Counted from the first letter of the stretch, positions 44,557-54,488 are shown. The stretch is 64,000 bases of DNA from Paenibacillus sp. FSL K6-3182 (GCF_037976325.1 NZ_CP150265.1:2041501-2105500), one strand, 5' to 3'. Notes: generated by a model from the sequence alone, not told the origin. Made by a program: numbers and translations.

Positions 44557-44612
44557 AAACAGTCTGTCACGTTGCAGTTTATCATTTAGCTGTAAGGGGC
44601 AGGCTGTTTCCT
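44557..44612 (+). terminator. Terminator after the solute-binding protein gene
   Basis: AAACAGTCTGTC (44557-44568) pairs with GGCAGGCTGTTT (44598-44609), with G-T pairs. An inner TTGCAG/CTGTAA stem is possible. The T-run is short. Confidence 0.7.
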
Positions 44613-44622
44613 TGAAAAGACA

Positions 44623-44636
44623 AGTAAGCGTTATCA
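44623..44636 (+). promoter_or_regulatory. cre (CcpA-binding) site before the glucanase gene
   Basis: AGTAAGCGTTATCA matches the cre consensus TGWAANCGNTNWCA at 13 of 14 positions. It lies 36 bp upstream of the glucanase ATG, suggesting catabolite repression as a roadblock or at the promoter. Confidence 0.65.
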
Positions 44637-44672
44637 TTTTATTTCATAATCCGGAAAGGATGTAGGAGAAGC

Positions 44673-47600
44673 ATGAATAAACGGTTTATCTCCATAATAT
44701 TGGTGTTCATGATGCTCACAAGCAGCTTGCCGGCTGTCAGTGCGGCGACAGCCACAGATGAGAAGGGAACGGCACATTGGGGCGAGAAAGTGCTGGAAAA
44801 ATGGATTTCTAAGGGGATGCTTAGCGGATATCCGGATGGGAGCTTGCAGCCTGATCGTCAAGTAACGAGAGCTGAATTTACAAAGCTGGTCCATGCTATC
44901 TTTCAGTTTGAAGCTAAAGGCTCGAATACCTTTACTGATGTAGCCGCTGACGCATGGTACAGCAAGCAGGTTGCTGCTGCGTTGGAAGCTGGAGTGATTA
45001 CCGGTTACCCGGATGGCAGCTTTAAGCCTGACGCACCACTTACGAGGCAGGAGGCTGCGAAAATAACAGCTGAACTGTTTAAGCAGGCTGCGGTAGATGG
45101 GAATCAGCTAGCTAGCTTTACGGATTATAAACAAGTACAAGCTTATGCAAAAGTACCGTTAGAGCAGCTGCTGGCAGGAGGATACATAACGGGTTATCCG
45201 GATCAAACCATTCGGCCGAAAAAACCGATTACTCGTGCTGAAGCCATCACATTGCTTGATAGAATTGCTGGTGAAATCATTAATGCAGCCGGCTCCTATG
45301 AGAATTTGAAAATAGCCGGAAATGCTGTCGTAAATACAGCGGGAGTAAAGATCAACAAAACTGTTATCGATAAGGATTTGTTCTTAACGCAGGGAATTGG
45401 CGAAGGCGATGTCTTTTTAACGGATGTGGATGTGAAAGGAACGGTCTACATCAATGGGGGCGGAATCAACAGCATTCATTTTATAAATTCGAAGCTGAAT
45501 AAGCTTATTGTGAATAAACCTGCTGGAAAAGTACGCGTCGTACTCACAGGCTCTTCGCAGGTGCAGCAGCTTATTGTGGAAACGGGATCTGATGTACAAA
45601 TTGATGCTGGAGCAAGCAGTCAATTACTTACGATTTCGGATACAGCTGAAGGAACGGCAATTCAGGTAAAAGGTACTTTAAATCAAATTGTTAATACAGG
45701 TTCAAGCACGACATTAAATGGAAATAGCTTAGGCAAAAGCAGTGATGTCACTGTTCAGAACGGAATTGTAAAAACAGGACAACCGACTGGCTCAGGTCAA
45801 AGCGGTGGTGGCGGTCAAACGACTCCGCAACCAACTCCAACAGCAGCACCGACAAACTCACCGACACCTTCGCCTACGACAGAACCGACGGCGACACCAA
45901 CAACAGCACCTGTAGATGAATGGGAGCTTGTATGGAATGATGAATTTGATGGAAGTGGCGACAACGTTGATACAAACGGCGTTAACCTCGACAAATGGGC
46001 TTATCAGTTAGGCACAGGCTCTCAATATGGCCTTGATGGCTGGGGGAACAATGAAGAACAGTATTACCGCTCCGAAAACATTAAGGTAGCGGACGGGAAA
46101 TTAACGATCACCGCTGATGATGATGGTTTTGGCGGCAAGAAATATACATCAGGCAGATTATATACAGAGCCTACCTTTAATAAAACGTATGGAAAATTTG
46201 AAGCTCGCATGAAGCTGCCGGTAGGTAATGGCATCTGGCCTGCCTTCTGGATGATGCCGAAGGATAGCGAGTATGGGGTTTGGGCTTCATCTGGAGAACT
46301 CGATATTATGGAAGCGCGCGGCCGCTTACCGGAAAAAGTCGGCGGTGCCATTCATTACGGTAAAAACTGGCCGGCAAACAAGTCTAAAAGTGCAGATTAC
46401 ATTTTTGGAGAAGAAACGGATATTACTGACTATCACACTTACGGTGTAGAGTGGGAGCCTGGTGAAATTCGCTGGTATGTTGACGGACAATTATTCCAGA
46501 AGCTTAATAATTGGGATAGCTGGGGAGCAGATCAACCTGCAAAACATGCGTTTCCCGCTCCGTTTGATAAGCCGTTTTACATGATTTTGAACTTGGCCGT
46601 TGGCGGTAATTTTGACGGTGGGATAACACCCGACCCATCACTGCTGCCAGTGAAAATGGAAGTCGACTATGTTCGTGTCTATGAACTAACTGGCAGACCG
46701 TATAAGACGCCTGTAGAGCCTAGCGTCGACTCAGAGCCATATCCAGATCAATATAAAGAACCGATTGCAGGTAATTTTATTCATGATAATAGCTACAGCA
46801 AGCCGTTCACAACCATTGCTGAGGCGAATCAAGCTTTAGATACGAATTATTGGAATTTTGTACATGTAAGCACATTCCAAGGTAACGGCTCGATTTCTGT
46901 TGAAGCTTTAAATGGTGTAAATTATGCCAAGGCGGATATTACGAGCAGCGGGAATGCCATACATGCGGTTCAACTCATTCAGAATGTAACGCTTGGTAAA
47001 GGCAGATGGTATAAGCTTACTTTTGACGCTAAATCGAATGCAAATCGAAATGCGACCGTCAAATTTGGCGGCGGGGAAACACGCGGCTGGACGACTTACT
47101 CCGATATTATGGATGTAAAGCTGACAAATAATATCCAATCCTATGAAATGATATTCCAAATGGGTGCCGAGACGGATACGCTGGCTAGACTCGAATTCAA
47201 CCTTGGACTAAGCACGAATCCGGTCTGGATCGGCAATGTGAAGGTTGAAGAAACCGCTTCCCCAGATCCGTTTCATGATAACGACCCTAAAGAGCCGTTG
47301 AACGGCAATCATGTGTATAACGGCAGCTTCGACCTAGGTCGAATCGATCGTCTGACTTATTGGAATTTCAATAAGGCTGGAGGCAACGCTGCAGCATCGG
47401 TGAATGCTGACACTAGAGAACTTAAAATATCGAATCTTGATGGCGAAACAGAGCCGAAGTCGATCTCGCTTACGCAGTCGGGTATCAATCTACTGAAAGA
47501 AAACGATTATAAGGTAACATTTAAGGCTAGAGCAGCTTCTGCACGCTCCATTCAGATTGGTGTGTACAAATCAGATGGTACGGCCTATGCCGCTCCAGAG

Positions 47601-50600
47601 ACGATCTCGCTTGCCTCCGAGATGAAGGAGTATACATTTCAGTTTGCGATGGAGCAGTCTAATGACGTTAATGGACAATTGGTATTTTTATTAGGCGGCC
47701 ATCAGGCTGACATTTATTTAGACGATATTAAGATGATTCGATTGACTAACAACAACACGGGCGAATTGGCGCTGGCAGATCAATTTCCGGTGAAAAATGG
47801 CGACTTTTCGAGTGGCAAGGTGAGTTGGAGCGAGCATGTGCAGGGACGTTATGACGGATGGGGCTCAAGCGCGGACTTTAACGCTCAGAACGAAGAGCTA
47901 AAGATTGCGATTGCGAGCGAAGGTGTTAATCCCTGGGACGTCATGCTGATGCAAAATAATATTAATCTATTTAAAGGCAAAACGTATACGGTGACGTTAG
48001 ATGCAAGTTCATCCAAAAACCGTGAAATGGAAATTGTTATTGAAGTAGGCAGTACGCGTTATTTGTCCAAAAAGGTGCAATTGACGCAGACGAAACAAGC
48101 GTTCAGCTACGAGCTGCTTGTTCAGAGCGACATTACGCCGACGTTTAAGCTGCTGCTAGGTAAACTGGACGGTGCAGCTGTGATAGGCGAGCATGATGTA
48201 TTTGTTGACAACATACATGTGGAGCAGCAGGATGCACGAAGTAAAGCCTTCTTGGTCCAAAATGGATATTTTGATGCAGGAATGCAGGATTGGAGCACAC
48301 ATATTCAGGGCATTTATGATGGCCCCTCGAGAGCAGCCATTACAGATGACAATGGTGCGGTGAAAGTCGCGATAGCGAACGCTGGCTTGAATGCGTGGGA
48401 TATTGTTTTGCAGCAGGGCTCATTGGCGCTAGTTAAAGGCAAAACGTATGTCGTTACCTTTTTGGCCAGAGCAACTTCGCCGCGAACCATTGAAGCGGTT
48501 GTTGAGAACAGCGCTTATAATCGTTTCTTAAATGAAAAGGTGCAGCTTGATACGGTTACTAAAAAGTACAGCTACGAGTTCACTATGGCCAAGGATGACA
48601 ACGCAACCTTTAAACTGCTTTTTGGAGTGCAGCCTGATGCTCCTTCTGCGGCACATGACGTATTTATCGACAATGTGCATCTTGAACTGAAAGGAGCTAA
48701 GGAAGCAGCAGGCGAGAAGGCTCGCAGCTCAAATGATATTATGCTGCTGCTTCCTCCAGTAATTTCAAAAGATGTATCCGATAATGAATTGGGTCAAAAT
48801 ATCGACATTACCTTTAATGATAATGAGGCTTGGAGAAATGCGATAACTGATGTATTTGTCGATGAATTGAAGCTTCCTAAAGAAGCGTATCAGCTTGCCT
48901 CAGGAAAACTAACAATCGATAAGACCCAATTCAGTGCAGTTAAATCATACACGATCACGATTAGGTCAACTGGTTATGAGCTTGCTCAAGTGATCCAAAG
49001 TATTCAAGAGAAAAACATATGGAGTCTCGTATGGAATGATGAGTTTGACAGTGTAGGAGATAATCTGGATACAAACGGAGTCGATCTTGACAAGTGGGCG
49101 TATCAGCTTGGCAACGGCAGTGAGTATGGCGTAGGCGACTGGGGCAATAACGAGCTGCAGTTTTATAAGAAAGAAAATATAAAGATAGAGAATGGCCAAA
49201 TGATTATCGAAGCCAAAAAAGAGAATTTTGGCGGTAAACAATATACGTCAGGCCGGCTTTGGACCAGTCCAACCTTCAGCAAAGCTTATGGCAAATTCGA
49301 AGCGCGGATTAAGCTCCCTGCGGGTCAAGGCTTATGGCCGGCGTTTTGGATGATGCCGAAGGACAGTGAATACGGCGGATGGGCTTCCTCAGGTGAAATT
49401 GACATTATGGAAGCTAGAGGACGAGTGCCAGGTGAAGTTGATGGTACCATTCATTTTGGCAAAAATGCTCCTAATAACAAAATTACTGGTGCGCAGTATG
49501 AATTTCCGCAAGGTGAGGACATCACGGGTTACCATACTTATTCTTTAGAGTGGGAACCAGGTGAGCTGCGCTGGTATGTGGATGGGAATTTGTTTCAAAC
49601 GCTTAATGATTGGAATAGCTGGGGAGCAGATCAACCCGAAAAATATGCTTTTCCAGCACCATTTGATAAGGAGTTTTACATTATTCTCAATCTAGCTGTA
49701 GGAGGCAATTATGACGGTGGGTTGAAGCCTGATCCTTCCTTGTTGTCAGCTCAGATGGAGATTGACTATGTGCGTGCTTATGAGCTTACTGGCAGACCTT
49801 ACAAGGTGCCTGTTGAACCGATGCTTGTAAAGGATTCGTTCCCGCAAAACGGCAAAACAGCTATAGATGGCAATTTCATTTATGATCCTGCCTATACTCA
49901 TGGCATTAAGAACATCACAGTAGAAAATCCGGTGATAGATATAAATTACTGGAATTTCCTTCATGGCGCTGAATTTGGCGGAGCGGGTGAGGTTTCGGTT
50001 GATCAGATTGACGGGTCACCATTTGCCAAAGTAGACATTTCGAATGGCGGGAATGTGCCATATTCCTTGCAGCTTGTCCAGTATGTGACGCTTGTTAAAG
50101 GTCAGGCCTACAAAATTAGCTTTGATGCAAAGGCATCAGCGCCGCGCAGCATGAGCTTGAAGTTTGGCGGTGATGCGAACAGCGGCTGGGGAATTTATTC
50201 CGACAACTTTGAAGCATCCTTGAAGGATCAGGTCGGTCATTATGAGTATCGCTTCCTCATGACTGACAAAACAAATGCTGCTGCGAGGTTGGAATTCAAT
50301 TTAGGTCAAAACGTAAATGATGTGTGGATCGGAAATGTTCATTTAGAGGAAATCGATGAGTTAATTGAACCAAGTGCTGCAAAAGCTCCACTGAATAACG
50401 GCAATCATATTTACAATGGAGGTTTTGATCTAGGGACGATGGATCGTCTGCTCTATTGGAACACAAAAATAACGGATTCGGCTATTGCTGACATCAGTGT
50501 AGATCCATTATTGCGCAGGTTAAACGTTAATATTTCTGATGGTGGTACTAATGCTTCGTCTATAAAACTAACCCAACAGGGCATTAATCTGCTGCAAAAG

Positions 50601-53234
50601 GATTCGTATGAGCTGACCTTTGATGCAGAAGCTTCGGCCGCTCGGACCATTACCGTACAGCTTAAGAGCAAGGACGGATCAACGATTTATTCAGGTCCAC
50701 ACGCGATTCAGCTAGATACATCGAATAGTTCGCATAAGCTCTCATTTACGATGCCTCCTAACGTAACAGACGAGGAAGCGCAGCTTGAATTTTTGCTAGG
50801 CGGCAGCAACGCTGGGGTTCAGCTGGATAACATTAAGCTTATTCGCACAACAAATTTGAACGTTGATTTTACAGGCGTCGAGTTGTTTCCGCTTAAGAAT
50901 GGAGATTTCTCCAATGGGCTAAGCGGCTGGGAGCCGTTTACGCAAGGAGGTACAGCAGCATTCATGGAATCGAATGGAGCTGCAAAAATAGCGGTAACAA
51001 ACGTAGGAGGGGAAGCCTGGAACGTGATGTTTAACCAGTCGAACCTTAAGCTTTCCAAGGGGATGACGTATGTGCTCTCTTTTGATGCGAGTTCGACGGT
51101 AGCACGCGACATCGAAGCGGCTCTCGAAAATGCTGGTTATACACGGCGTTTTTATACGGGACCTTTGATGCTGACACCTTCGATGCAGCATTTTGAATTT
51201 ACATTTAAGATGATGACCGATGATAATGTCGCTCTTAAATTTTTACTTGGCAAAACTCCAAAAAGTGCAGCTGCACCGCATGACATTTTCTTTGATAATG
51301 TTGTGCTGGAGGTGAAGGATGCGCCAATGCTGCGCCCGCCAACCTTAATACCAGATAAAACGGATAACCTAGTAGGGAACGCGGTAGAAATCCGTTTTGT
51401 AGAAAACGAAGCATGGAGAACGGCGATTAGTGCAATTGAAGTGAATGGAGCTGTACTTGCTGGTGCAAAGTATACGCTTCAGCCTGGCAGCATCGTGATT
51501 GATCAATCTGTTTTTGCAAGCGATCAATTATATACGATTAATGTCAAATCGACGGGCTTTGCCGATACAAGTGTTAATCAATTAATGCTTGCAGCAGATG
51601 GAAACCTTGTTCTAAACGGTGGAATGACGAATGGGTCAGCTAACTGGGTGCATTGGTTTGGTGATGGAGGAGATTCGAAATATACACCTAAAGATGGTGT
51701 TGCCCAAATCGACATCTATTACCATGGGGGCATGCACCCAGAATGGAATGTTCCTGTCGGCTGGTCCACACAGTTCAACCAAAGCGGAATCAAGCTAGAG
51801 GCAGGTAAATCCTATGAGCTTTCCTTTAACGCATGGTCAACGGTTAATCGTCCGATTGCAGTGGAGCTGGGTGGATATAACAACACTGAAAGCGTACATT
51901 TTAATCTGACTGGTGATTCAGCTGCTGTTTATAAGAAAAGTTTGCGGCCAAATAGCAACGTGGATATGACTCTTAAGTTTTTGCTTGGCAACGTCGTAAA
52001 TGGTGCTTTTGTTACGCCTGATGGTGAGCATACGATTTACATTGATAATGTCGCTATTCGTGAAGTGGCAGCACCACCGGTATTAGTGGCCGATTCGACT
52101 GAAAACAAAGTCGGACAGACAATTGAGCTGACATTTGCAGACTCCCCTGCTTGGCGTGCCGCAATTACGCAGCTTACGATTGACGGTGCAGCTGTCCAGA
52201 GCAGCAGCTACACGGTTGAGGCAGGTAAAATCAAGCTTAATGCAGATTTATTTACAAGTGTCAAAACGTATCTCATCACCGTTGCCGCAGCTGGATACGG
52301 CATCAGCGAGGTGCAGCAGCAGGTGAAGACGGCTGCCGCAAACATTGCTCTTCATAAAGCTGCTGCTGCATCATCAGGCAATCAACCAGCAGCTAACGCT
52401 GTAGATGGAGCGGGCAGTACGAGATGGGAGTCAGAGTCAACAGATCCTCAGTGGCTTTCTATTGATTTAGGCGCAGTCTATAAGCTGGAAAGTGCTGTTC
52501 TGAGCTGGGAGGGAGCATATGGAAAAGCTTATAAGCTGCAAGTATCCTCGGCGGCAGCGCCTGGAGAAAGCGACTGGACGGATGTATTTACAGAAGCCGC
52601 AGGCAATGGCGGTCTCGATAACATTACATTAAACGGGCAAGAAGCAAGGCATATTCGAATGGTTGGATCTGCTAGGGGCACCAATTACGGTTATTCCCTG
52701 TGGGAGTTTGAGGTGTACGGCACATGGGTAAGCGGCGGCGAAGGAGGAGGAAACGGAGGCAATCCGGATCCTGGAACCACTCCGAATCCAGTGCTAGTGA
52801 ACTTAGCGCTTAACAAGCAAGCTGTTGCATCAAGCTTTAATGCCGTCTTTCCTGCTCATTTGCTAACAGATGGCGATAAGGGTACAAGATGGGAAGCAAA
52901 ATGGAGTGACAATAATACAGCTCCGTATCATGCAGAATGGTTTTATATTGATTTGGAAAAAGTTCATTCCATTAATAAAATCATTTTGACTTGGGAAGCT
53001 GCTTATGGAAAAGCGATCGATATTCAAGTTGCTGCAGCAGGAAGCGACTTATCGGAAGGAAGCACAGATTGGAAGACGGTACATTCCTTGAACCGAGAAT
53101 TGAAAGCAGAAGACTTTGTTGAAACAATCACCCTTGCAAGCAGTGCGGAGGCTAGATATATTCGTATTTTAGTGACAGAAAAAGGTCTTCCTCCATATGG
53201 TCCATCACTTTTTGAGATTGAGGTTTATGAATAA
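44673..53234 (+). CDS. Giant S-layer-anchored protein with two GH16 beta-glucanase domains
   Basis: 2853 residues. A signal peptide (cleavage near SLPAVSA) leads to three SLH repeats (about 30-200) for cell-wall anchoring, a beta-rich segment (about 205-370) and a Pro/Thr linker (about 375-412). GH16 domain 1 (about 416-676) has the catalytic EXDXXE at Glu542, Asp544 and Glu547. Four beta-sandwich CBM-like modules (about 689-1340) and an HID-like (DUF1533) domain (1361-1448) follow. GH16 domain 2 (about 1449-1708) has Glu1575, Asp1577 and Glu1580. Three more modules, a second HID-like domain (2221-2306), another module and a third HID-like domain (2468-2553) come next. Two F5/8-type C/CBM32-like domains end the protein (about 2556-2690 and 2708-2853). 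The catalytic motif with the extra Met is that of laminarinase-type endo-beta-1,3-glucanases. Both active sites look intact. Confidence 0.95.
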   Translation: MNKRFISIILVFMMLTSSLPAVSAATATDEKGTAHWGEKVLEKWISKGMLSGYPDGSLQPDRQVTRAEFTKLVHAIFQFEAKGSNTFTDVAADAWYSKQVAAALEAGVITGYPDGSFKPDAPLTRQEAAKITAELFKQAAVDGNQLASFTDYKQVQAYAKVPLEQLLAGGYITGYPDQTIRPKKPITRAEAITLLDRIAGEIINAAGSYENLKIAGNAVVNTAGVKINKTVIDKDLFLTQGIGEGDVFLTDVDVKGTVYINGGGINSIHFINSKLNKLIVNKPAGKVRVVLTGSSQVQQLIVETGSDVQIDAGASSQLLTISDTAEGTAIQVKGTLNQIVNTGSSTTLNGNSLGKSSDVTVQNGIVKTGQPTGSGQSGGGGQTTPQPTPTAAPTNSPTPSPTTEPTATPTTAPVDEWELVWNDEFDGSGDNVDTNGVNLDKWAYQLGTGSQYGLDGWGNNEEQYYRSENIKVADGKLTITADDDGFGGKKYTSGRLYTEPTFNKTYGKFEARMKLPVGNGIWPAFWMMPKDSEYGVWASSGELDIMEARGRLPEKVGGAIHYGKNWPANKSKSADYIFGEETDITDYHTYGVEWEPGEIRWYVDGQLFQKLNNWDSWGADQPAKHAFPAPFDKPFYMILNLAVGGNFDGGITPDPSLLPVKMEVDYVRVYELTGRPYKTPVEPSVDSEPYPDQYKEPIAGNFIHDNSYSKPFTTIAEANQALDTNYWNFVHVSTFQGNGSISVEALNGVNYAKADITSSGNAIHAVQLIQNVTLGKGRWYKLTFDAKSNANRNATVKFGGGETRGWTTYSDIMDVKLTNNIQSYEMIFQMGAETDTLARLEFNLGLSTNPVWIGNVKVEETASPDPFHDNDPKEPLNGNHVYNGSFDLGRIDRLTYWNFNKAGGNAAASVNADTRELKISNLDGETEPKSISLTQSGINLLKENDYKVTFKARAASARSIQIGVYKSDGTAYAAPETISLASEMKEYTFQFAMEQSNDVNGQLVFLLGGHQADIYLDDIKMIRLTNNNTGELALADQFPVKNGDFSSGKVSWSEHVQGRYDGWGSSADFNAQNEELKIAIASEGVNPWDVMLMQNNINLFKGKTYTVTLDASSSKNREMEIVIEVGSTRYLSKKVQLTQTKQAFSYELLVQSDITPTFKLLLGKLDGAAVIGEHDVFVDNIHVEQQDARSKAFLVQNGYFDAGMQDWSTHIQGIYDGPSRAAITDDNGAVKVAIANAGLNAWDIVLQQGSLALVKGKTYVVTFLARATSPRTIEAVVENSAYNRFLNEKVQLDTVTKKYSYEFTMAKDDNATFKLLFGVQPDAPSAAHDVFIDNVHLELKGAKEAAGEKARSSNDIMLLLPPVISKDVSDNELGQNIDITFNDNEAWRNAITDVFVDELKLPKEAYQLASGKLTIDKTQFSAVKSYTITIRSTGYELAQVIQSIQEKNIWSLVWNDEFDSVGDNLDTNGVDLDKWAYQLGNGSEYGVGDWGNNELQFYKKENIKIENGQMIIEAKKENFGGKQYTSGRLWTSPTFSKAYGKFEARIKLPAGQGLWPAFWMMPKDSEYGGWASSGEIDIMEARGRVPGEVDGTIHFGKNAPNNKITGAQYEFPQGEDITGYHTYSLEWEPGELRWYVDGNLFQTLNDWNSWGADQPEKYAFPAPFDKEFYIILNLAVGGNYDGGLKPDPSLLSAQMEIDYVRAYELTGRPYKVPVEPMLVKDSFPQNGKTAIDGNFIYDPAYTHGIKNITVENPVIDINYWNFLHGAEFGGAGEVSVDQIDGSPFAKVDISNGGNVPYSLQLVQYVTLVKGQAYKISFDAKASAPRSMSLKFGGDANSGWGIYSDNFEASLKDQVGHYEYRFLMTDKTNAAARLEFNLGQNVNDVWIGNVHLEEIDELIEPSAAKAPLNNGNHIYNGGFDLGTMDRLLYWNTKITDSAIADISVDPLLRRLNVNISDGGTNASSIKLTQQGINLLQKDSYELTFDAEASAARTITVQLKSKDGSTIYSGPHAIQLDTSNSSHKLSFTMPPNVTDEEAQLEFLLGGSNAGVQLDNIKLIRTTNLNVDFTGVELFPLKNGDFSNGLSGWEPFTQGGTAAFMESNGAAKIAVTNVGGEAWNVMFNQSNLKLSKGMTYVLSFDASSTVARDIEAALENAGYTRRFYTGPLMLTPSMQHFEFTFKMMTDDNVALKFLLGKTPKSAAAPHDIFFDNVVLEVKDAPMLRPPTLIPDKTDNLVGNAVEIRFVENEAWRTAISAIEVNGAVLAGAKYTLQPGSIVIDQSVFASDQLYTINVKSTGFADTSVNQLMLAADGNLVLNGGMTNGSANWVHWFGDGGDSKYTPKDGVAQIDIYYHGGMHPEWNVPVGWSTQFNQSGIKLEAGKSYELSFNAWSTVNRPIAVELGGYNNTESVHFNLTGDSAAVYKKSLRPNSNVDMTLKFLLGNVVNGAFVTPDGEHTIYIDNVAIREVAAPPVLVADSTENKVGQTIELTFADSPAWRAAITQLTIDGAAVQSSSYTVEAGKIKLNADLFTSVKTYLITVAAAGYGISEVQQQVKTAAANIALHKAAAASSGNQPAANAVDGAGSTRWESESTDPQWLSIDLGAVYKLESAVLSWEGAYGKAYKLQVSSAAAPGESDWTDVFTEAAGNGGLDNITLNGQEARHIRMVGSARGTNYGYSLWEFEVYGTWVSGGEGGGNGGNPDPGTTPNPVLVNLALNKQAVASSFNAVFPAHLLTDGDKGTRWEAKWSDNNTAPYHAEWFYIDLEKVHSINKIILTWEAAYGKAIDIQVAAAGSDLSEGSTDWKTVHSLNRELKAEDFVETITLASSAEARYIRILVTEKGLPPYGPSLFEIEVYE

Positions 53235-53257
53235 CTGTTTTATTTAGAGTGATAAAG

Positions 53258-53306
53258 AGAGCATGCTTCTACAGGGAATCCTGTGAAGTATGCTCTTTTG
53301 TCTTTT
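53258..53306 (+). terminator. Terminator after the glucanase gene
   Basis: AGAGCATGCTTC (53258-53269) pairs with GAAGTATGCTCT (53285-53296), with an inner ACAGG/CCTGT stem and a T-rich tail. Confidence 0.88.
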
Positions 53307-53385
53307 TGACGTACAATGGTTGCTCTTAAGGCAAACTATTGTTTATTAATGATGATTTAATGAAGAATGGTAAATATATATTGCG

Positions 53386-53403
53386 ACATATATAAATATA
53401 TGT
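53386..53403. promoter_or_regulatory. AT-rich palindrome upstream of glpX
   Basis: ACATATAT-AA-ATATATGT is a perfect 8+2+8 palindrome 82 bp before the glpX ATG, next to TTGCGA (53381-53386). It may be an operator, or only AT-rich promoter DNA. Confidence 0.35.
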
Positions 53404-53484
53404 TACATATTAAATAACGGAAACGACCTCAACATGTGTTCTAATTATTTATTCCGTCATATGAAAGCAAAGGGAGACTGGATC

Positions 53485-54456
53485 ATGGAGAGAGAATTAG
53501 CATTAGAGCTTGTACGTGTAACGGAACTGGCTGCGCTCGCATCGGCGCCTTGGATGGGAAGAGGCGATAAGAATAGCGCTGATGGAGCAGCAACATCTGC
53601 GATGCGCTCCATGTTTGATTCAGTGTCCATACGCGGTACTGTCGTCATAGGCGAAGGGGAAATGGATGAAGCGCCGATGTTGTACATTGGGGAGGAAGTA
53701 GGAAGCTTGAATGGCCCCGAGGTTGACGTAGCGGTTGATCCGCTTGAAGGTACGGAAATCGTAGCCAAAGGACTTAACAATGCAATGTCCGTGCTTGCAG
53801 TCGCAGGAAAAGGCCAGCTTTTGCATGCTCCTGATATGTACATGGAGAAGCTCGCTTTCGGTCCTGCTCTTGTTGGCAAGCTGTCGATAACTGATCCGAT
53901 GGATGTAACGCTCCGTAAAGCGGCTGACGCTTTAAACAAGAAGGTTTCGGATTTAACGGTTATGATTTTGGACAGGACGCGCCATGAAGCGATCGTCAAG
54001 GTGCTGCGCCGCGTGGGTGTGCGTATAAAGTTTTTGTCGGATGGTGACGTTGCAGGCGCGATGGCACCTGCATTTCCTGAAGCAGGCATTGATTTATATG
54101 TAGGCTCAGGAGGAGCGCCAGAGGGTGTACTGGCTGCGGCAGCGCTGAAGTGTTTAGGCGGCGAGCTGCAAGCAAGGCTGATGCCGGCGGATAGCAACGA
54201 GTACAATCGCTGCGTGAAAATGGGGATAGAAGATCCGTATCGCGTGCTTACGATGGAGGATATGATTGGAACGGGCGATGTTTATTTTGCAGCAACAGGC
54301 GTTACGCCAGGAGAGTTTTTGGGCGGAGTTCAGTATTTTCCTGACGAGAGGGCAGAAACGCATTCCATCGTAATGCGCGCTAAGACCAAAACGATCCGAT
54401 TCGTACGTGCTATGCACTATTTGCCGAATAAAACATTTTTAAATAATGATAAATAA
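53485..54456 (+). CDS. glpX: Class II fructose-1,6-bisphosphatase (GlpX)
   Basis: 323 residues. GlpX motifs are WMGRGDKNSADGAA, GTVVIGEGEMDEAPMLYIGE, DVAVDPLEGTEIVAKG and GSGGAPEGVLAAAALKCLGG. It hydrolyses fructose-1,6-bisphosphate to fructose-6-phosphate in gluconeogenesis. The ATG at 53485 has GGGAG 8 nt upstream; the frame is open 17 codons further. Confidence 0.95.
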   Translation: MERELALELVRVTELAALASAPWMGRGDKNSADGAATSAMRSMFDSVSIRGTVVIGEGEMDEAPMLYIGEEVGSLNGPEVDVAVDPLEGTEIVAKGLNNAMSVLAVAGKGQLLHAPDMYMEKLAFGPALVGKLSITDPMDVTLRKAADALNKKVSDLTVMILDRTRHEAIVKVLRRVGVRIKFLSDGDVAGAMAPAFPEAGIDLYVGSGGAPEGVLAAAALKCLGGELQARLMPADSNEYNRCVKMGIEDPYRVLTMEDMIGTGDVYFAATGVTPGEFLGGVQYFPDERAETHSIVMRAKTKTIRFVRAMHYLPNKTFLNNDK

Positions 54457-54470
54457 TTATGAATGGTGTT

Positions 54471-54488
54471 GTCGGCCGCTAGGCCGAC
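54471..54488 (+). terminator. GC hairpin after glpX
   Basis: GTCGGCC-GCTA-GGCCGAC is a perfect 7-bp stem 15 bp after the stop codon. It has no T-run, so it may only stabilise the 3' end. Confidence 0.5.

Noticed and set aside
46000..52000. Long DNA repeats as mobile elements
   Set aside because: The similarities are in frame and correspond to repeated protein domains within one intact gene.
53457..54206. A 249-codon reverse-strand frame over glpX
   Set aside because: It is a Ser/Ala/Pro-rich shadow of the glpX frame.
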